42,473 nt of DNA. Source: Caldisphaera sp046536515. Its GTDB lineage: Archaea; Thermoproteota; Thermoprotei_A; Sulfolobales; Acidilobaceae. Positions 34,420-42,396 of the stretch are shown here, in pieces; position 1 is the first letter of the stretch, and every line of letters begins with the position of its first letter. Position numbers and translations under genes: made by a program. Under the pieces are notes generated by a model. The model was not told where the DNA came from. It did not search any database and was given only the letters and a program-made list of their open reading frames with translations. Location: positions 1 to 42,473 of the forward strand of contig NZ_JAWDMQ010000007.1 of the NCBI RefSeq assembly GCF_046536515.1, read 5' to 3'.

Positions 34420-34617
34420 GTGAACTATTATGTTATTACTGAAGGGTCATTCCCATTCAAGATGAGGAATTCTTACTTCTTAGAAATATATGATCCCCTT
34501 AAAGCACAGGTTCTCTCAAAAGAACTGTTTTGTAATCTGGAAGATAGGTTACGAAATTTCGCTGTCCACAGCTTAAGTTTCACTACTTATGATGGTATAA
34601 CTAGCTCTATTAGTTAG
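34420..34617 (+). CDS. Short ORF of doubtful coding status
   Basis: A 65-codon frame from GTG 34420, with product EGSFPFKMRNSYFLEIYDPL in its first half. Its base composition is slightly less AT-rich than its neighbours and it lies just before the hairpin repeat copy B. It may be a fragment of a decayed gene. No family recognised and no convincing ribosome binding site. Confidence 0.25.
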   Translation: MNYYVITEGSFPFKMRNSYFLEIYDPLKAQVLSKELFCNLEDRLRNFAVHSLSFTTYDGITSSIS

Positions 34618-34653
34618 AGGTCTAATAAACTATAGATAGTTATTGTATAAGAA

Positions 34654-34727
34654 CATTTCGTAAGGAAGCTATTCATTGCTTCCTTACATATGAAGACTTT
34701 CATCCCCTTAAACCCCATTAAGTTAAA
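34654..34727 (+). repeat. Hairpin-containing short repeat, copy B
   Basis: Partner of 31655-31728. The hairpin GTAAGGAAGC-(8)-GCTTCCTTAC at 34660-34687 is a perfect 10-bp stem. Relative to copy A, one pair changes C-G to T-A on both sides. The run GAAGACTTTCATCCCCTTAA follows. The right edge overlaps the stop codon of the TrmB gene (34723-34725), so on the minus strand it forms that gene's 3' region. Confidence 0.72.
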
Positions 34728-35472
34728 TACCGTTTAATCTCCATAAATTATTTAATTTGTCAAAAACTTCTCTTGCTTCTAGCTCCTCTTGTTGTACAAT
34801 GCTAATTAATCCTTCTGGACTTTTTAATACAATAATATAAGATTTTTTTGATGATATCAGATCGTATAATATAGGTTTATAGATTTTGAAAGATATTCCA
34901 AGGTCTTTTCCTTCATCTCTTAATCCTTTATTAAATTCATTAAATTCTTCAACAAATATTCTTATATCATTGATAAACATCATTATTGACTTTATTAAAG
35001 GCTTTAAATTTTCTTCCCAGTTACTTAAAATTCTGCTTGTTGTAATGTACAATATATCAGTATCTTTGGCCCTTTCAGCTAATACGGACAAGAGATTGTA
35101 GTAACCTTTTACCATCAGTATTTCATTTACGTTTTCAGATATAGTTACGTTTTCAAGGTTATCAGCAATGTTTAAAATTTCTTTGATTTTTTTCTTTGAC
35201 TCTTCCTCCAAACGAGCTATCGCAGATACAGCAACAGCCCTGGGATGAACAGCTCTATACCAACCTTTTGGATCAGAAACTGCCATACCTTTTGCTTCAA
35301 GTACTTTTATTACATCATAAATTCTTGGTAAAGGAACTCCGCTTTTTGCGCTGGCCTCCTTGGGATCTTTCGCGCCTTCTAATAATGCTAAATACAATTT
35401 TGCTTCATAAAGTGTCAAATCCAAACTTTTTCTTATTTTTTCAATAATTTCTTCTTTTGTATTATCTGACAA
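34723..35472 (-). CDS. TrmB-family transcriptional regulator
   Basis: This is a 249-residue protein. The N-terminal winged helix is LTLYEAKLYLALLEGAKDPK followed by EASAKSGVPLPRIYDVIKVL, the recognition-helix pattern of TrmB/TrmBL. A coiled-coil linker (RLEEESKKKIKEILNIADNL) and a C-terminal effector domain follow. Family members regulate sugar transport and metabolism or act as global regulators in archaea. The effector domain here is short, with no full sugar-binding TrmB_C evident. The target cannot be inferred from position: it stands alone upstream of the cdvB paralogue on the same strand. Confidence 0.82.
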   Translation of the reverse strand: MSDNTKEEIIEKIRKSLDLTLYEAKLYLALLEGAKDPKEASAKSGVPLPRIYDVIKVLEAKGMAVSDPKGWYRAVHPRAVAVSAIARLEEESKKKIKEILNIADNLENVTISENVNEILMVKGYYNLLSVLAERAKDTDILYITTSRILSNWEENLKPLIKSIMMFINDIRIFVEEFNEFNKGLRDEGKDLGISFKIYKPILYDLISSKKSYIIVLKSPEGLISIVQQEELEAREVFDKLNNLWRLNGI

Positions 35473-35570
35473 ATGAAGCCAATCCTCGCCCTTCTATATA
35501 TTCCAGTATATTTAATTCTTATAGAAAAGATAAACTTTTAAAAAATTTAAAATAAAAAAATTAAAATTGG

Positions 35571-36248
35571 TTATTTGCCTGAACCGGCAGTTGCGCTGTT
35601 GAGGCTATTAGTTGAAGTTGGTATGCTCTCTGCTGATGGAATTTCTGGGAATTCTTGTTTCATCTTCTGTTCTGCTACTAAGCTTGCATCTTTTAATATC
35701 TTCTGTGCCTCTTCTGTTACGAATTCGTTCTCCAACATTGGAACGCTACCAGAGCTGTATTGCATTAAAGCCATCTGTAGTTCTTCATCCACTCCCATTA
35801 ATTCTGTAAACACATCAGGCATCATTCCCTTTAGATACCCTGCTACGCTCTTTAAAGCAATTATAGCTGGTGCTAAATCTGCATTAACGTCACCAAATAT
35901 TAGCGTTGTGTCTAATCTCAACTTTACTCTTTCTAAAGCAAATCTGACAGTCATTAATACTTTGGCCATCTTTCTTACTTCAGCTACTTCATTTGCATAC
36001 ATTCCAGCCTTGCTTTTGTCTCCCTCTACCAATGCATTTACGGTTTTTTCAAATAGTTGTTTATCATATGCTTCTAGCTTGCTTAAGTTGTAATCTAATT
36101 TGTTTATTTGAGTAGCTATTTTATATGTAGCACTTATTATTTGCCCCTTTAATGGGGGAGGTGGTCTTACAAACTCCTTTACTTTTTGACCAATAGTCTC
36201 CTTCTTTTGCTCATACCATCTCTTATTCCATTCATCTAAGCTGCTCAT
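35571..36248 (-). CDS. ESCRT-III (Snf7-like) cell-division protein, CdvB paralogue
   Basis: This is a 225-residue protein with a basic N-terminus (WNKRWYEQKKETIGQKVKEF), a proline hinge RPPPPLKGQI, the helical ESCRT-III core (about 35-165) and an acidic tail. It stops soon after the core; the winged-helix domain that lets full-length CdvB bind CdvA is absent, so it looks like CdvB1/B2-type. The tail EFPEIPSAESIP could be a MIM2-like peptide for the CdvC/Vps4 MIT domain. GGTGAGC lies upstream of the ATG. It forms membrane-constricting filaments in crenarchaeal division and is divergent from cdvA. No cdvC in the window. Confidence 0.85.
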   Translation of the reverse strand: MSSLDEWNKRWYEQKKETIGQKVKEFVRPPPPLKGQIISATYKIATQINKLDYNLSKLEAYDKQLFEKTVNALVEGDKSKAGMYANEVAEVRKMAKVLMTVRFALERVKLRLDTTLIFGDVNADLAPAIIALKSVAGYLKGMMPDVFTELMGVDEELQMALMQYSSGSVPMLENEFVTEEAQKILKDASLVAEQKMKQEFPEIPSAESIPTSTNSLNSATAGSGK

Positions 36249-36323
36249 TAATTGCTCACCAATACTCTATACTTCCACTTTTATATTAATAAGGAGAAGA
36301 ACCTAGTGAGTGGGGGTTTCACG

Positions 36324-36332
36324 TTATATATT
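36324..36332 (+). promoter_or_regulatory. TATA box of cdvA
   Basis: TTATATATT centred at 36328 predicts a start at about 36354, which is exactly the GTG of cdvA, so the transcript is probably leaderless. A minus-strand TATA (TTAATATAAAAG, about 36276-36287) serves the divergent cdvB paralogue. Confidence 0.55.
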
Positions 36333-36353
36333 CTACACGTTAATTAAAGATTG

Positions 36354-37073
36354 GTGTCTACAGTGACGATTTTAAAAATTGATGAGGTTTCCAGATATAC
36401 TGGCGATGAAATACACGATGAATATGGAAGGGTTTTAGGGACAGTAATAAGTATACAAAGCTCAGTTGATGGAAGAGTTGAAAGTCTTACAATTAAAGTT
36501 GCAGACAGATACCTTGAAACAATAGAAGGGGAAAGATTAAAAGTACAGGAAGGTAAAATAATAGTTACACCAAACTGGAAGTTTGAGGCTAGCAGAATAA
36601 TAGAAAACTTGGACAGAGCATACAAAAGAAGAAAAGCCTTAGATACAGTAAGTGGGCAAAACGAATTACCCAGCAGTGTAGTAGAACCTATGAAAAGGAG
36701 ATTAGAGGAAGACATAAAGGCTCTTAGAATTAAAGCTGATGAAGTCAAAAAGATCATAAATGGTAGGGTTGGAGAAATAGAAGATGAAGAACTCAAGGTA
36801 GCTAAAGCCATAGCAAGCATAGAAATTTCCTATTTCAGTGGTGAAGTAGGTGAAAAAGGCTATACACAAAGTATGAATCATTTGAGAAAATTAAAGGAAT
36901 CTATAAGTGAAGAAAAAAGAAATGCAAAAGAATATTTAGAGAAATTAGACAAAACAATTCAATTAGCATTTAATGAAAATAAAGAGGTAGTTAAAGCAAA
37001 AGAAGAAGAAAACAAAATACCACAGATACCTCAATCAAATCAAGGATCCTTGGTAGTGAAAATACAAGGTTGA
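36354..37073 (+). CDS. cdvA: Cell division protein CdvA
   Basis: This is a 239-residue protein. The N-terminal PRC-barrel (about 8-65; GDEIHDEYGRVLGTVISI) is followed by a long coiled coil (about 85-215), and the short C-terminal strand GSLVVKIQG is the peptide that binds the CdvB winged helix. CdvA is the membrane-associated organiser that recruits ESCRT-III to the division site. GTG 36354 is preferred because the TATA box predicts transcription starting there; TTG 36351 and GTG 36363 are alternatives. Its 5' region is shared with the divergent CdvB paralogue. Confidence 0.88.
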   Translation: MSTVTILKIDEVSRYTGDEIHDEYGRVLGTVISIQSSVDGRVESLTIKVADRYLETIEGERLKVQEGKIIVTPNWKFEASRIIENLDRAYKRRKALDTVSGQNELPSSVVEPMKRRLEEDIKALRIKADEVKKIINGRVGEIEDEELKVAKAIASIEISYFSGEVGEKGYTQSMNHLRKLKESISEEKRNAKEYLEKLDKTIQLAFNENKEVVKAKEEENKIPQIPQSNQGSLVVKIQG

Positions 37074-37253
37074 TTTAAATATTAGATTTCAACATAGTTT
37101 TTATCAAATAATATTAATAATAATATTAATAATTTCATCCGAAATGTATTTTATTTTGCTTTACGAGTATGGTATTAGAAGGCTTCAATTTATATATTAG
37201 CTCTTTTCTATTAAATTATTATTGCAAATATTTCTTAAGAAGTATAAAGAACG

Positions 37254-37290
37254 CTGACCTCCTCCTCGCCCTTTAAGGCGAGGCTTTCAT
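37254..37290 (-). mobile_element. Solo right end of the IS605-type element
   Basis: On the minus strand GCCTCGCCTTAAAGGGCGAGG is followed by AGGAGGTCAG, matching the right ends at 1596, 12499 and 21926, with the subterminal palindrome intact. No body is present. A TGAT occurs at 37311-37308 with a small hairpin (TTCATTT/AAATGAA) between, so this may be a 58-bp remnant. Between cdvA and the tRNA (37074-37418) I see nothing else but AT-rich DNA and the tRNA promoter. Confidence 0.6.
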
Positions 37291-37418
37291 TTGTAAAAAT
37301 GAATGTGATCACGATATCTGTCTCTTGTTCAAATATTTTAATATATTGTGTATACTTATTATTCTAAAATACTCCCTAAAGAAAATTTATTCCCCTAGAA
37401 TATATATTTAAAAAATGC

Positions 37419-37504
37419 GCGGGGGTGCCCGAGCTTGGTCTAAAGGGGACGGGCTCAAGACCCGTTGGCGTAGGCCTGCGTGGGTTCAAATCCCACCCCC
37501 CGCA
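37419..37504 (+). tRNA. tRNA-Leu (anticodon CAA)
   Basis: An 86-nt class II tRNA. Acceptor GCGGGGG (37419-37425) pairs with CCCCCGC (37497-37503), discriminator A504. The anticodon arm is ACGGG-CTCAAGA-CCCGT with anticodon CAA, the variable arm is long (TGGCGTAGGCCTGC), and the T arm is GTGGG-TTCAAAT-CCCAC. No intron and no encoded CCA. AT-rich TATA-like sequences (37384-37392 and 37399-37410) lie upstream and a T-run follows. Confidence 0.95.
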
Positions 37505-37610
37505 TTTTTATATTATGCTATCGGCGTTCAGTCATGAAGGTTTGGAGTTCTGGCCCCACCCAATTGCATCCAATATTACAAATGTAAACCCGAATAGATG
37601 AGGGGAACCT

Positions 37611-37927
37611 ATGAACCATTCTAAATGGAACACTTTAGTGCATGGATGAAGTTAGATTAGCTAATCTTCCTATAGATAATTATACTGAAATTAAATTAGT
37701 TGTAGACTCAGTTACAATAACGCTTGCAAACAAGTTTAATGTACCTGCAATGTTATCTAACAATGCATTTAAAGTTACAATAATTAGAGGATTAGATGTA
37801 AGAAATGGAAGTTCACAATATTTGACAATAAGTATTGAACCTCATGTTTTTGAAACTAACAATGGTACCTTTATATTAAAACGACTTATTAAGGCTAAGG
37901 CATCAAATAAACCATTAAAAAATTTAT
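37611..37927 (+). pseudogene. Remnant of a DUF4382-type surface protein
   Basis: The frame from 37642 codes ANLPIDNYTEIKLVVDSVTI, then NVPAMLSNNAFKVTII and TISIEPHVFETNNGTFILKR, the pattern of a DUF4382 domain (usually in secreted or lipid-anchored archaeal proteins). The N-terminus is missing: an earlier piece, NHSKWNTLVHG, is in another frame at about 37614-37647. Downstream the frame merely runs into the antisense of the SPFH gene (to 38049). There is no signal peptide, start or ribosome site. A short, frame-broken relic is the best reading. Confidence 0.6.
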
Positions 37928-38773
37928 TTATGTTTTCTTTTGTTCACTTTCCGCTTGTTTTGGTTGACTTTGCATTAATTCCTCCATTTTTTGAATTCCG
38001 AAAACTCCTAGTGGAGATCCAGAAATCGGACCTGCTGCTGGAAGGTTAACTGGAATAAGCATTAATGTATTTTTACCTTCCATTCCAAGTTCGTAGATCA
38101 TGTTCATCCATCTTAGCATAAATGCCTCATCATGATCTTTGTATAAGTTAGCAGCTTCAACCATTTTTTGTGCTGCTTGGAATTCTGCTTCAGCCAATGT
38201 AACTCTAGCTCTTCTTTCCCTTTCAGCCTGGGCTTGTCTTGACATTGCTTCAACTAAATCATGTGGAATTTCAACGTTTCTTATTTCAACAGCAGTTACC
38301 TTTACACCCCATGCCTCAGTCTTACTATCTATTATGTTTCTCGCTAAAGCTGCAACCTTATCTCTTTCTGCTAATACTTCATCTAAAACTGTTTGTCCAA
38401 TAACCTCTCTTAGAGTTGTTTCGGCTGCTAATTGTGTTGCAACATTATAGTTTTCTACAGATAATACTACTTTTTGTAGATCTACAGGCTGATAGTACAT
38501 TACCGCATCAACTACCACAGGAACATTATCCTTGGTTAATGATTGTTCAGTTCTGAATGCTAGTGCCTGTAATCTTGTTGATATTCTAAAAGGTATTTGA
38601 GAGATGAATGGTATTACATAAACGATTCCTGGTCCTTTAAGCCCTCTGAACCTGCCCAGAACTAAGACCGGTATTCTTTCCCATTCTTTAACAACTTTTA
38701 TGCCGCTTAGCAATATAATCAATACTATCAAAATTATAAAAATTTCTATAGCTAATAAACCTAAATTTACCAA
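37928..38773 (-). CDS. SPFH-domain stomatin-like membrane protein
   Basis: This is a 281-residue protein. It has an N-terminal membrane hairpin/TM (about 6-28), the SPFH domain with GRFRGLKGPGIVYVIPFI, RTEQSLTKDNVPVVVDAVMY and LREVIGQTVLDEVLAERD, then the coiled-coil segment RQAQAERERRARVTLAEAEF. Archaeal stomatins oligomerise at the membrane and are cleaved by the NfeD/STOPP protease encoded directly upstream in the same operon (87-bp gap). The start is TTG 38773. Role: membrane microdomain and protein quality control. Confidence 0.9.
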   Translation of the reverse strand: MVNLGLLAIEIFIILIVLIILLSGIKVVKEWERIPVLVLGRFRGLKGPGIVYVIPFISQIPFRISTRLQALAFRTEQSLTKDNVPVVVDAVMYYQPVDLQKVVLSVENYNVATQLAAETTLREVIGQTVLDEVLAERDKVAALARNIIDSKTEAWGVKVTAVEIRNVEIPHDLVEAMSRQAQAERERRARVTLAEAEFQAAQKMVEAANLYKDHDEAFMLRWMNMIYELGMEGKNTLMLIPVNLPAAGPISGSPLGVFGIQKMEELMQSQPKQAESEQKKT

Positions 38774-38860
38774 ATTTTACGCCCTAATTATCTTCATATG
38801 TGAAGAGTTAAAAGCTTATTTGAATAAATTTTCACCTTAAAATGTTTTTCGGGAAAAAGT

Positions 38861-40144
38861 TCATTTATTTTCAATTTTCTTTACTATTAATTTAAGTCCT
38901 TCAATTCTTATTACTTCAACCAATTCTCCTTGGTCTGCTTTGCAAGATTCACACATAGCTTTCCATATAATTCCTTCTACTCTTACTTCGCCTTCTGGAT
39001 TTAATGAAGAAACAACAACACCTTTCTTTCCTATTAACGATTCAGGTCCTGCTAATTTTTCCTTTTTTCTTAAAGGTCCAGCTACCCATCTAATATATAA
39101 ACCTGCTACAATTCCTATCGCTCCTACACCTGTTATTTCTAATTGAGATGCGTAACCATTTGGAACACCCGTGGAAATGTAAGGTATACCTTCTGCCATA
39201 AAATATATTCCTAAAGCAGAAATTATCATTCCTGCCATTAATGCAAATCCATGTCCAAGTTTTAACTCAATTAGCATGATCGCTGCACCAATAATGATTA
39301 ATGTAATTCCAAGCAAAGAAGCGCTTATAACTTCAGCTCCTATAAGGCCTGCTATAATAGCTATTATTCCTATTACACTCAAAAATATTGTTGGATGATA
39401 TAGATCTAATAATATAGCTAAAAAGCCTAATGTTATTAAGATTCCGTCTACGGTTGAATTACTTATAGCACTTAAGAATTGTTCGTAAATATCCTCACTT
39501 ATATTTATTTGGGGTTTATTAGTTAAATTCCAGGATTGCAAAGCAGAACTAAATGAATCTGATATGCCATTAATAAGATGATATTGATAGGCTTGAGTAG
39601 ATGTATATGCTATATCGTATAGGACCATATTTGTTGCCGCAGTTGTGTTTCTTCCCCATTTTTGGGCCAAACTTTGCATAAAACTTATCATAGCACTCTC
39701 TGTATGGTTTTGTTCCAATTGAGAACCACCTACAACTATAGGTGTTGAGGGACCAATCTCAGAACCAGGGCCCATAATAATTTGGTTGGTTGCCATTGCT
39801 ATATAACTACCTGCTGAAGCTGCAAGGCTATCAGGAGGAACATAAGTATATGTTGGAATACCTGATTTATTTGCTTCTTCTATTATATTTACAATATTAA
39901 TCATGTCGTTTAAATATCCTCCCGGTGTATTCATTATTATAACTATGGCAGACGCATTATAGGTCTGCGCAATAGTTAACGCTTTTTGCATCATATCACT
40001 TGAACCTATATCAACTGGTACGTTAAAGTTTACTATGATAACTGGTTTTTGCAAATTACTTTTTACAATGCTTCCTTTAGCAAGTAATAAAAACATTACT
40101 AATAAAAACGTAATTACTGCAAGATATCTTTTTGTCAATTTCAT
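38861..40144 (-). CDS. nfeD: NfeD/STOPP membrane serine protease (ClpP-fold, long type)
   Basis: This is a 427-residue protein. It has a signal/TM (about 8-25), a ClpP-like protease domain (about 32-215) with catalytic Ser in SLAASAGSYIAMA and probable Lys in LAQKWGRN, four to five TM helices (about 230-370), and a soluble C-terminal OB domain (GKKGVVVSSLNPEGEVRVEG). Long NfeD proteases (as in Pyrococcus PH1510) cleave the hydrophobic C-terminus of partner stomatin. It precedes the SPFH gene on the same strand. Two Cys (CESC) within the OB domain are unusual. Confidence 0.9.
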   Translation of the reverse strand: MKLTKRYLAVITFLLVMFLLLAKGSIVKSNLQKPVIIVNFNVPVDIGSSDMMQKALTIAQTYNASAIVIIMNTPGGYLNDMINIVNIIEEANKSGIPTYTYVPPDSLAASAGSYIAMATNQIIMGPGSEIGPSTPIVVGGSQLEQNHTESAMISFMQSLAQKWGRNTTAATNMVLYDIAYTSTQAYQYHLINGISDSFSSALQSWNLTNKPQINISEDIYEQFLSAISNSTVDGILITLGFLAILLDLYHPTIFLSVIGIIAIIAGLIGAEVISASLLGITLIIIGAAIMLIELKLGHGFALMAGMIISALGIYFMAEGIPYISTGVPNGYASQLEITGVGAIGIVAGLYIRWVAGPLRKKEKLAGPESLIGKKGVVVSSLNPEGEVRVEGIIWKAMCESCKADQGELVEVIRIEGLKLIVKKIENK

Positions 40145-40201
40145 ATCTATACCCTATATTTATATAAAATTTAAAACCTATAAAATCACATTAAATAACA
40201 T

Positions 40202-40624
40202 ATGATGGTAGGAATGAAGAGAACAGAGAATGTTGGATTTTTTTCAAGAATCAGGTGGGGGATTGGAAGCATATTATTAGTTGTTTTGTTAATAGTTTTC
40301 TCAGCAATTTTTATATATTTATATCAAAAGTATAATAGCAACTTGTCTTTATTTGTTTCAATATTGCTCTTAATTATGGTTGCAATCATAATTTTCGTTA
40401 AATCTCAAGAAATTATTTTGCCAATGAATCCAACAACGAAACCAATTATTGGTAAAACTGGAATTGTAATAAAAGAAATCGTACCCGGTAAACCGGGGGT
40501 AGTTAAAATTAATAATCAATTATGGTCTGCATACAGTGACTCAACTTTAAAAGTAAATACGGAAGTTATTGTAACTGAAGTAAATGGCATTTATGTAAAA
40601 GTTAAAGAAAAATGTAATGTATAG
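40202..40624 (+). CDS. Short NfeD-like membrane protein
   Basis: This is a 140-residue protein with two TM helices (about 18-41 and 48-66) and a C-terminal OB domain (IGKTGIVIKEIVPGKPGVVK). This corresponds to the protease-less NfeD form usually encoded with flotillin/stomatin partners. It is divergent from the long NfeD gene, giving two NfeD forms side by side. ATG 40202 is the first start; the ATG at 40214 follows GGTAGG. TATA TATTTATATAAAAT lies at about 40155-40168. It is followed nine bases on by a membrane protein gene. Confidence 0.8.
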   Translation: MMVGMKRTENVGFFSRIRWGIGSILLVVLLIVFSAIFIYLYQKYNSNLSLFVSILLLIMVAIIIFVKSQEIILPMNPTTKPIIGKTGIVIKEIVPGKPGVVKINNQLWSAYSDSTLKVNTEVIVTEVNGIYVKVKEKCNV

Positions 40625-40633
40625 GGGATAAGT

Positions 40634-41737
40634 ATGAAGCAAACAAATTTTAGCAAATTAATGAAGTTTGTGAATAAGTCCAGTATGGCTATGGTATATA
40701 TTTCCCTAATATTATTAATAATAGCTCTGTATTTAGTTACAAGAGGGTTTGGCTTAATACATGCTAAAATGATTTTGTTTGGTTTTCTGCCTATATTTGT
40801 TTCTGGCGTTGCGCAGTCATATTCTTCATCATCTTTAAAGGCAAGTGATAAATTTTCTATCACGATGTTGATATTACAAATTTCATCAACTATATTTACT
40901 TTAATTTTTGGTATAACTACAGTTATTACAGGAAAAATAATATTTTTGCTAATATCTTTACTTTACTTTGGAATAGTTAATTTGTTAACATCAACCAGAT
41001 CCAAAGGAGATATTAGGTTATCCATATTAATTATAGGTTACACTGGTATTTTGTCTTCAATATTTTTATTTTTAAATTTATCTGAAAACATATTTCAATT
41101 AGCTATCGGCTTTATATTTACATATGCGATTTCTTTAATATATGCAGTAACAATTCATGCATTTCCAAATACATTTAAAGACAAACCAAAAATTCCTATA
41201 GTATATCTACTTCTTATATTACAAACCATATCAACAATAATTTATCCTTTTATGTTCAGGATTTCTGTTATACTATTTTCAATATCAGTATTAATTTTCT
41301 ATATATCAATAAACATATATAAATACAAAAAATATGATATTTTCGCAAAAAATACAACAAATGTTTACGCAAAGGCAGGATTGTTGTATATGTTGTATGG
41401 ACAAGAAATGTCTGCCTTATACTCATTAATTTTACTACTATCTTCACTTCTATTATATTATAATGTAATTAATATACTTGATTTTATTCATATACTTATA
41501 ATTGGTTTCGTTGGAATCCATATATTTATTCATGCACCACTTATGTTACCTGTTATATTAAGGTGGACATCAGCAAGAAGGTATTCATTATTACCTTATA
41601 TTTTAATTATTATAGCTGCATTGCTTTGGCCTATAGATAATCATTTATCATTCCTATTTGTTGTATTGGCAATAGTATTTTTAGTTTTGATTGTGAAACC
41701 ATCAAGGGACCAAATTCCTTTATCGTTAGTTCATTGA
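40634..41737 (+). CDS. Polytopic membrane protein, possibly NnrS-like
   Basis: This is a 367-residue protein with about 11-12 TM helices. Histidines within or next to helices (LIHAKMILFGFLPIFVSGVA, TIHAFPNTF, GIHIFIHAPLMLPVI) recall NnrS-type haem/copper proteins, whose hallmark is an early HxxxxxxGF(L)xxxxxG segment. This is a resemblance only. The start ATG has GGGGAT five bases upstream. It is cotranscribed with the short NfeD, suggesting a role at the membrane with it. Its TGA stop is also the first three bases of the TGAT where a transposon relic begins. Confidence 0.6.
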   Translation: MKQTNFSKLMKFVNKSSMAMVYISLILLIIALYLVTRGFGLIHAKMILFGFLPIFVSGVAQSYSSSSLKASDKFSITMLILQISSTIFTLIFGITTVITGKIIFLLISLLYFGIVNLLTSTRSKGDIRLSILIIGYTGILSSIFLFLNLSENIFQLAIGFIFTYAISLIYAVTIHAFPNTFKDKPKIPIVYLLLILQTISTIIYPFMFRISVILFSISVLIFYISINIYKYKKYDIFAKNTTNVYAKAGLLYMLYGQEMSALYSLILLLSSLLLYYNVINILDFIHILIIGFVGIHIFIHAPLMLPVILRWTSARRYSLLPYILIIIAALLWPIDNHLSFLFVVLAIVFLVLIVKPSRDQIPLSLVH

Positions 41738-42396
41738 TAATGTAAATAACAAACCTCGTTATTTATGGATAGGTTTATTTTTATCACAAAAAGCCCTTTG
41801 TAACTGTTTTAACTTTCATAATGTTTATAAGATTTAATACTAACTGTTTAATTTGGATCAGAATTGATGAGACCTAAAGAAGTATTCACATTGTGAAAAG
41901 AATAGTGTGCTTGATTATATTAACAAGTTCGTTAATAAGTTATTAAATATGTATCCCATGTCTACATTTGCTGTTGAGAAACTGAATAAGCAAAAAATGT
42001 TTAAAGATGTTAACGACAAGTTGTCTAAGAAGATCTCTAGGACTGTATGGAGGAGTATTCACCACGTGCTTAAATATAAGGCCCCCTTTATGGCTCTTTT
42101 GTTAAAGAAGTGAACCCTTACCTAATATCTAAGTTTTGCCCAGATGTGATGGGTTTCCCGAAAGGTTGACAGGACTTAAATGTAAGAGGTGTGGTTCCAC
42201 TTTAGATAGGCATCTAAATGCGTCATTGAATATCTACCTCAATATGTGCAGGTTTTCCCACATCCGTGGAATATCACTGATGTGGGTTGGGGTTATCCCG
42301 CTAAAGGGGCGGAGGGGTATGAATGGGTATTTCCCCATGACCTCCATGAAGTCCAAGGGCATAGAGCTTGATATCAAACGTTATCAAGCCTTATGA
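41735..42396 (+). mobile_element. Relic of a TnpB-type IS605 element
   Basis: TTGATAATGTAAATAACAAA followed by CCTCG resembles the TGATAAAGCGAACGACAAAC-CTCG left end of the other elements, with a hairpin AACCT..AGGTT just inside. A broken C-terminal part of tnpB follows (to 42396). I cannot find the right end before the window closes (42473), and 42397-42473 shows nothing else. Confidence 0.55.
41880..42396 (+). pseudogene. tnpB: TnpB C-terminal half, frameshifted
   Basis: STFAVEKLNKQKMFKDVNDK and ISRTVWRSIHHVLKYKAP run in one frame to about 42090. The sequence must then shift to LYGSFVKEVNPYLISKFCP and again near 42136 to CPRCDGFPERLTGLKCKRCG, then LDRHLNASLNIYL. These are the RuvC-III region, the zinc ribbon (CPRC..CKRC) and the final catalytic Asp region (DRHLNASLN) of TnpB. 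The N-terminal half is absent. It belongs to the C-terminal part of the protein that the copy at 540-1563 lacks, but the two do not overlap enough to be compared. Confidence 0.75.

Noticed and set aside
36301..36320. Shared TAGTGAGTGG motif at cdvA, the Lon-like gene (19194) and partly pgk (15867) as a common operator
   Set aside because: The motif is largely made of Shine-Dalgarno-like GTGAG/GGAGG sequence and positions relative to the TATA boxes differ; too weak without a genome scan.
37160..37190. Third copy of the conserved leader (ATTTTATTTTGCTTTA match)
   Set aside because: Only about 14 bases match; neither the stems nor the flanking blocks are present.
37928..38049. C-terminal extension of the DUF4382 frame across the SPFH gene
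   Set aside because: This part is simply the antisense of the SPFH coding sequence; similarity to DUF4382 ends at about 37927.
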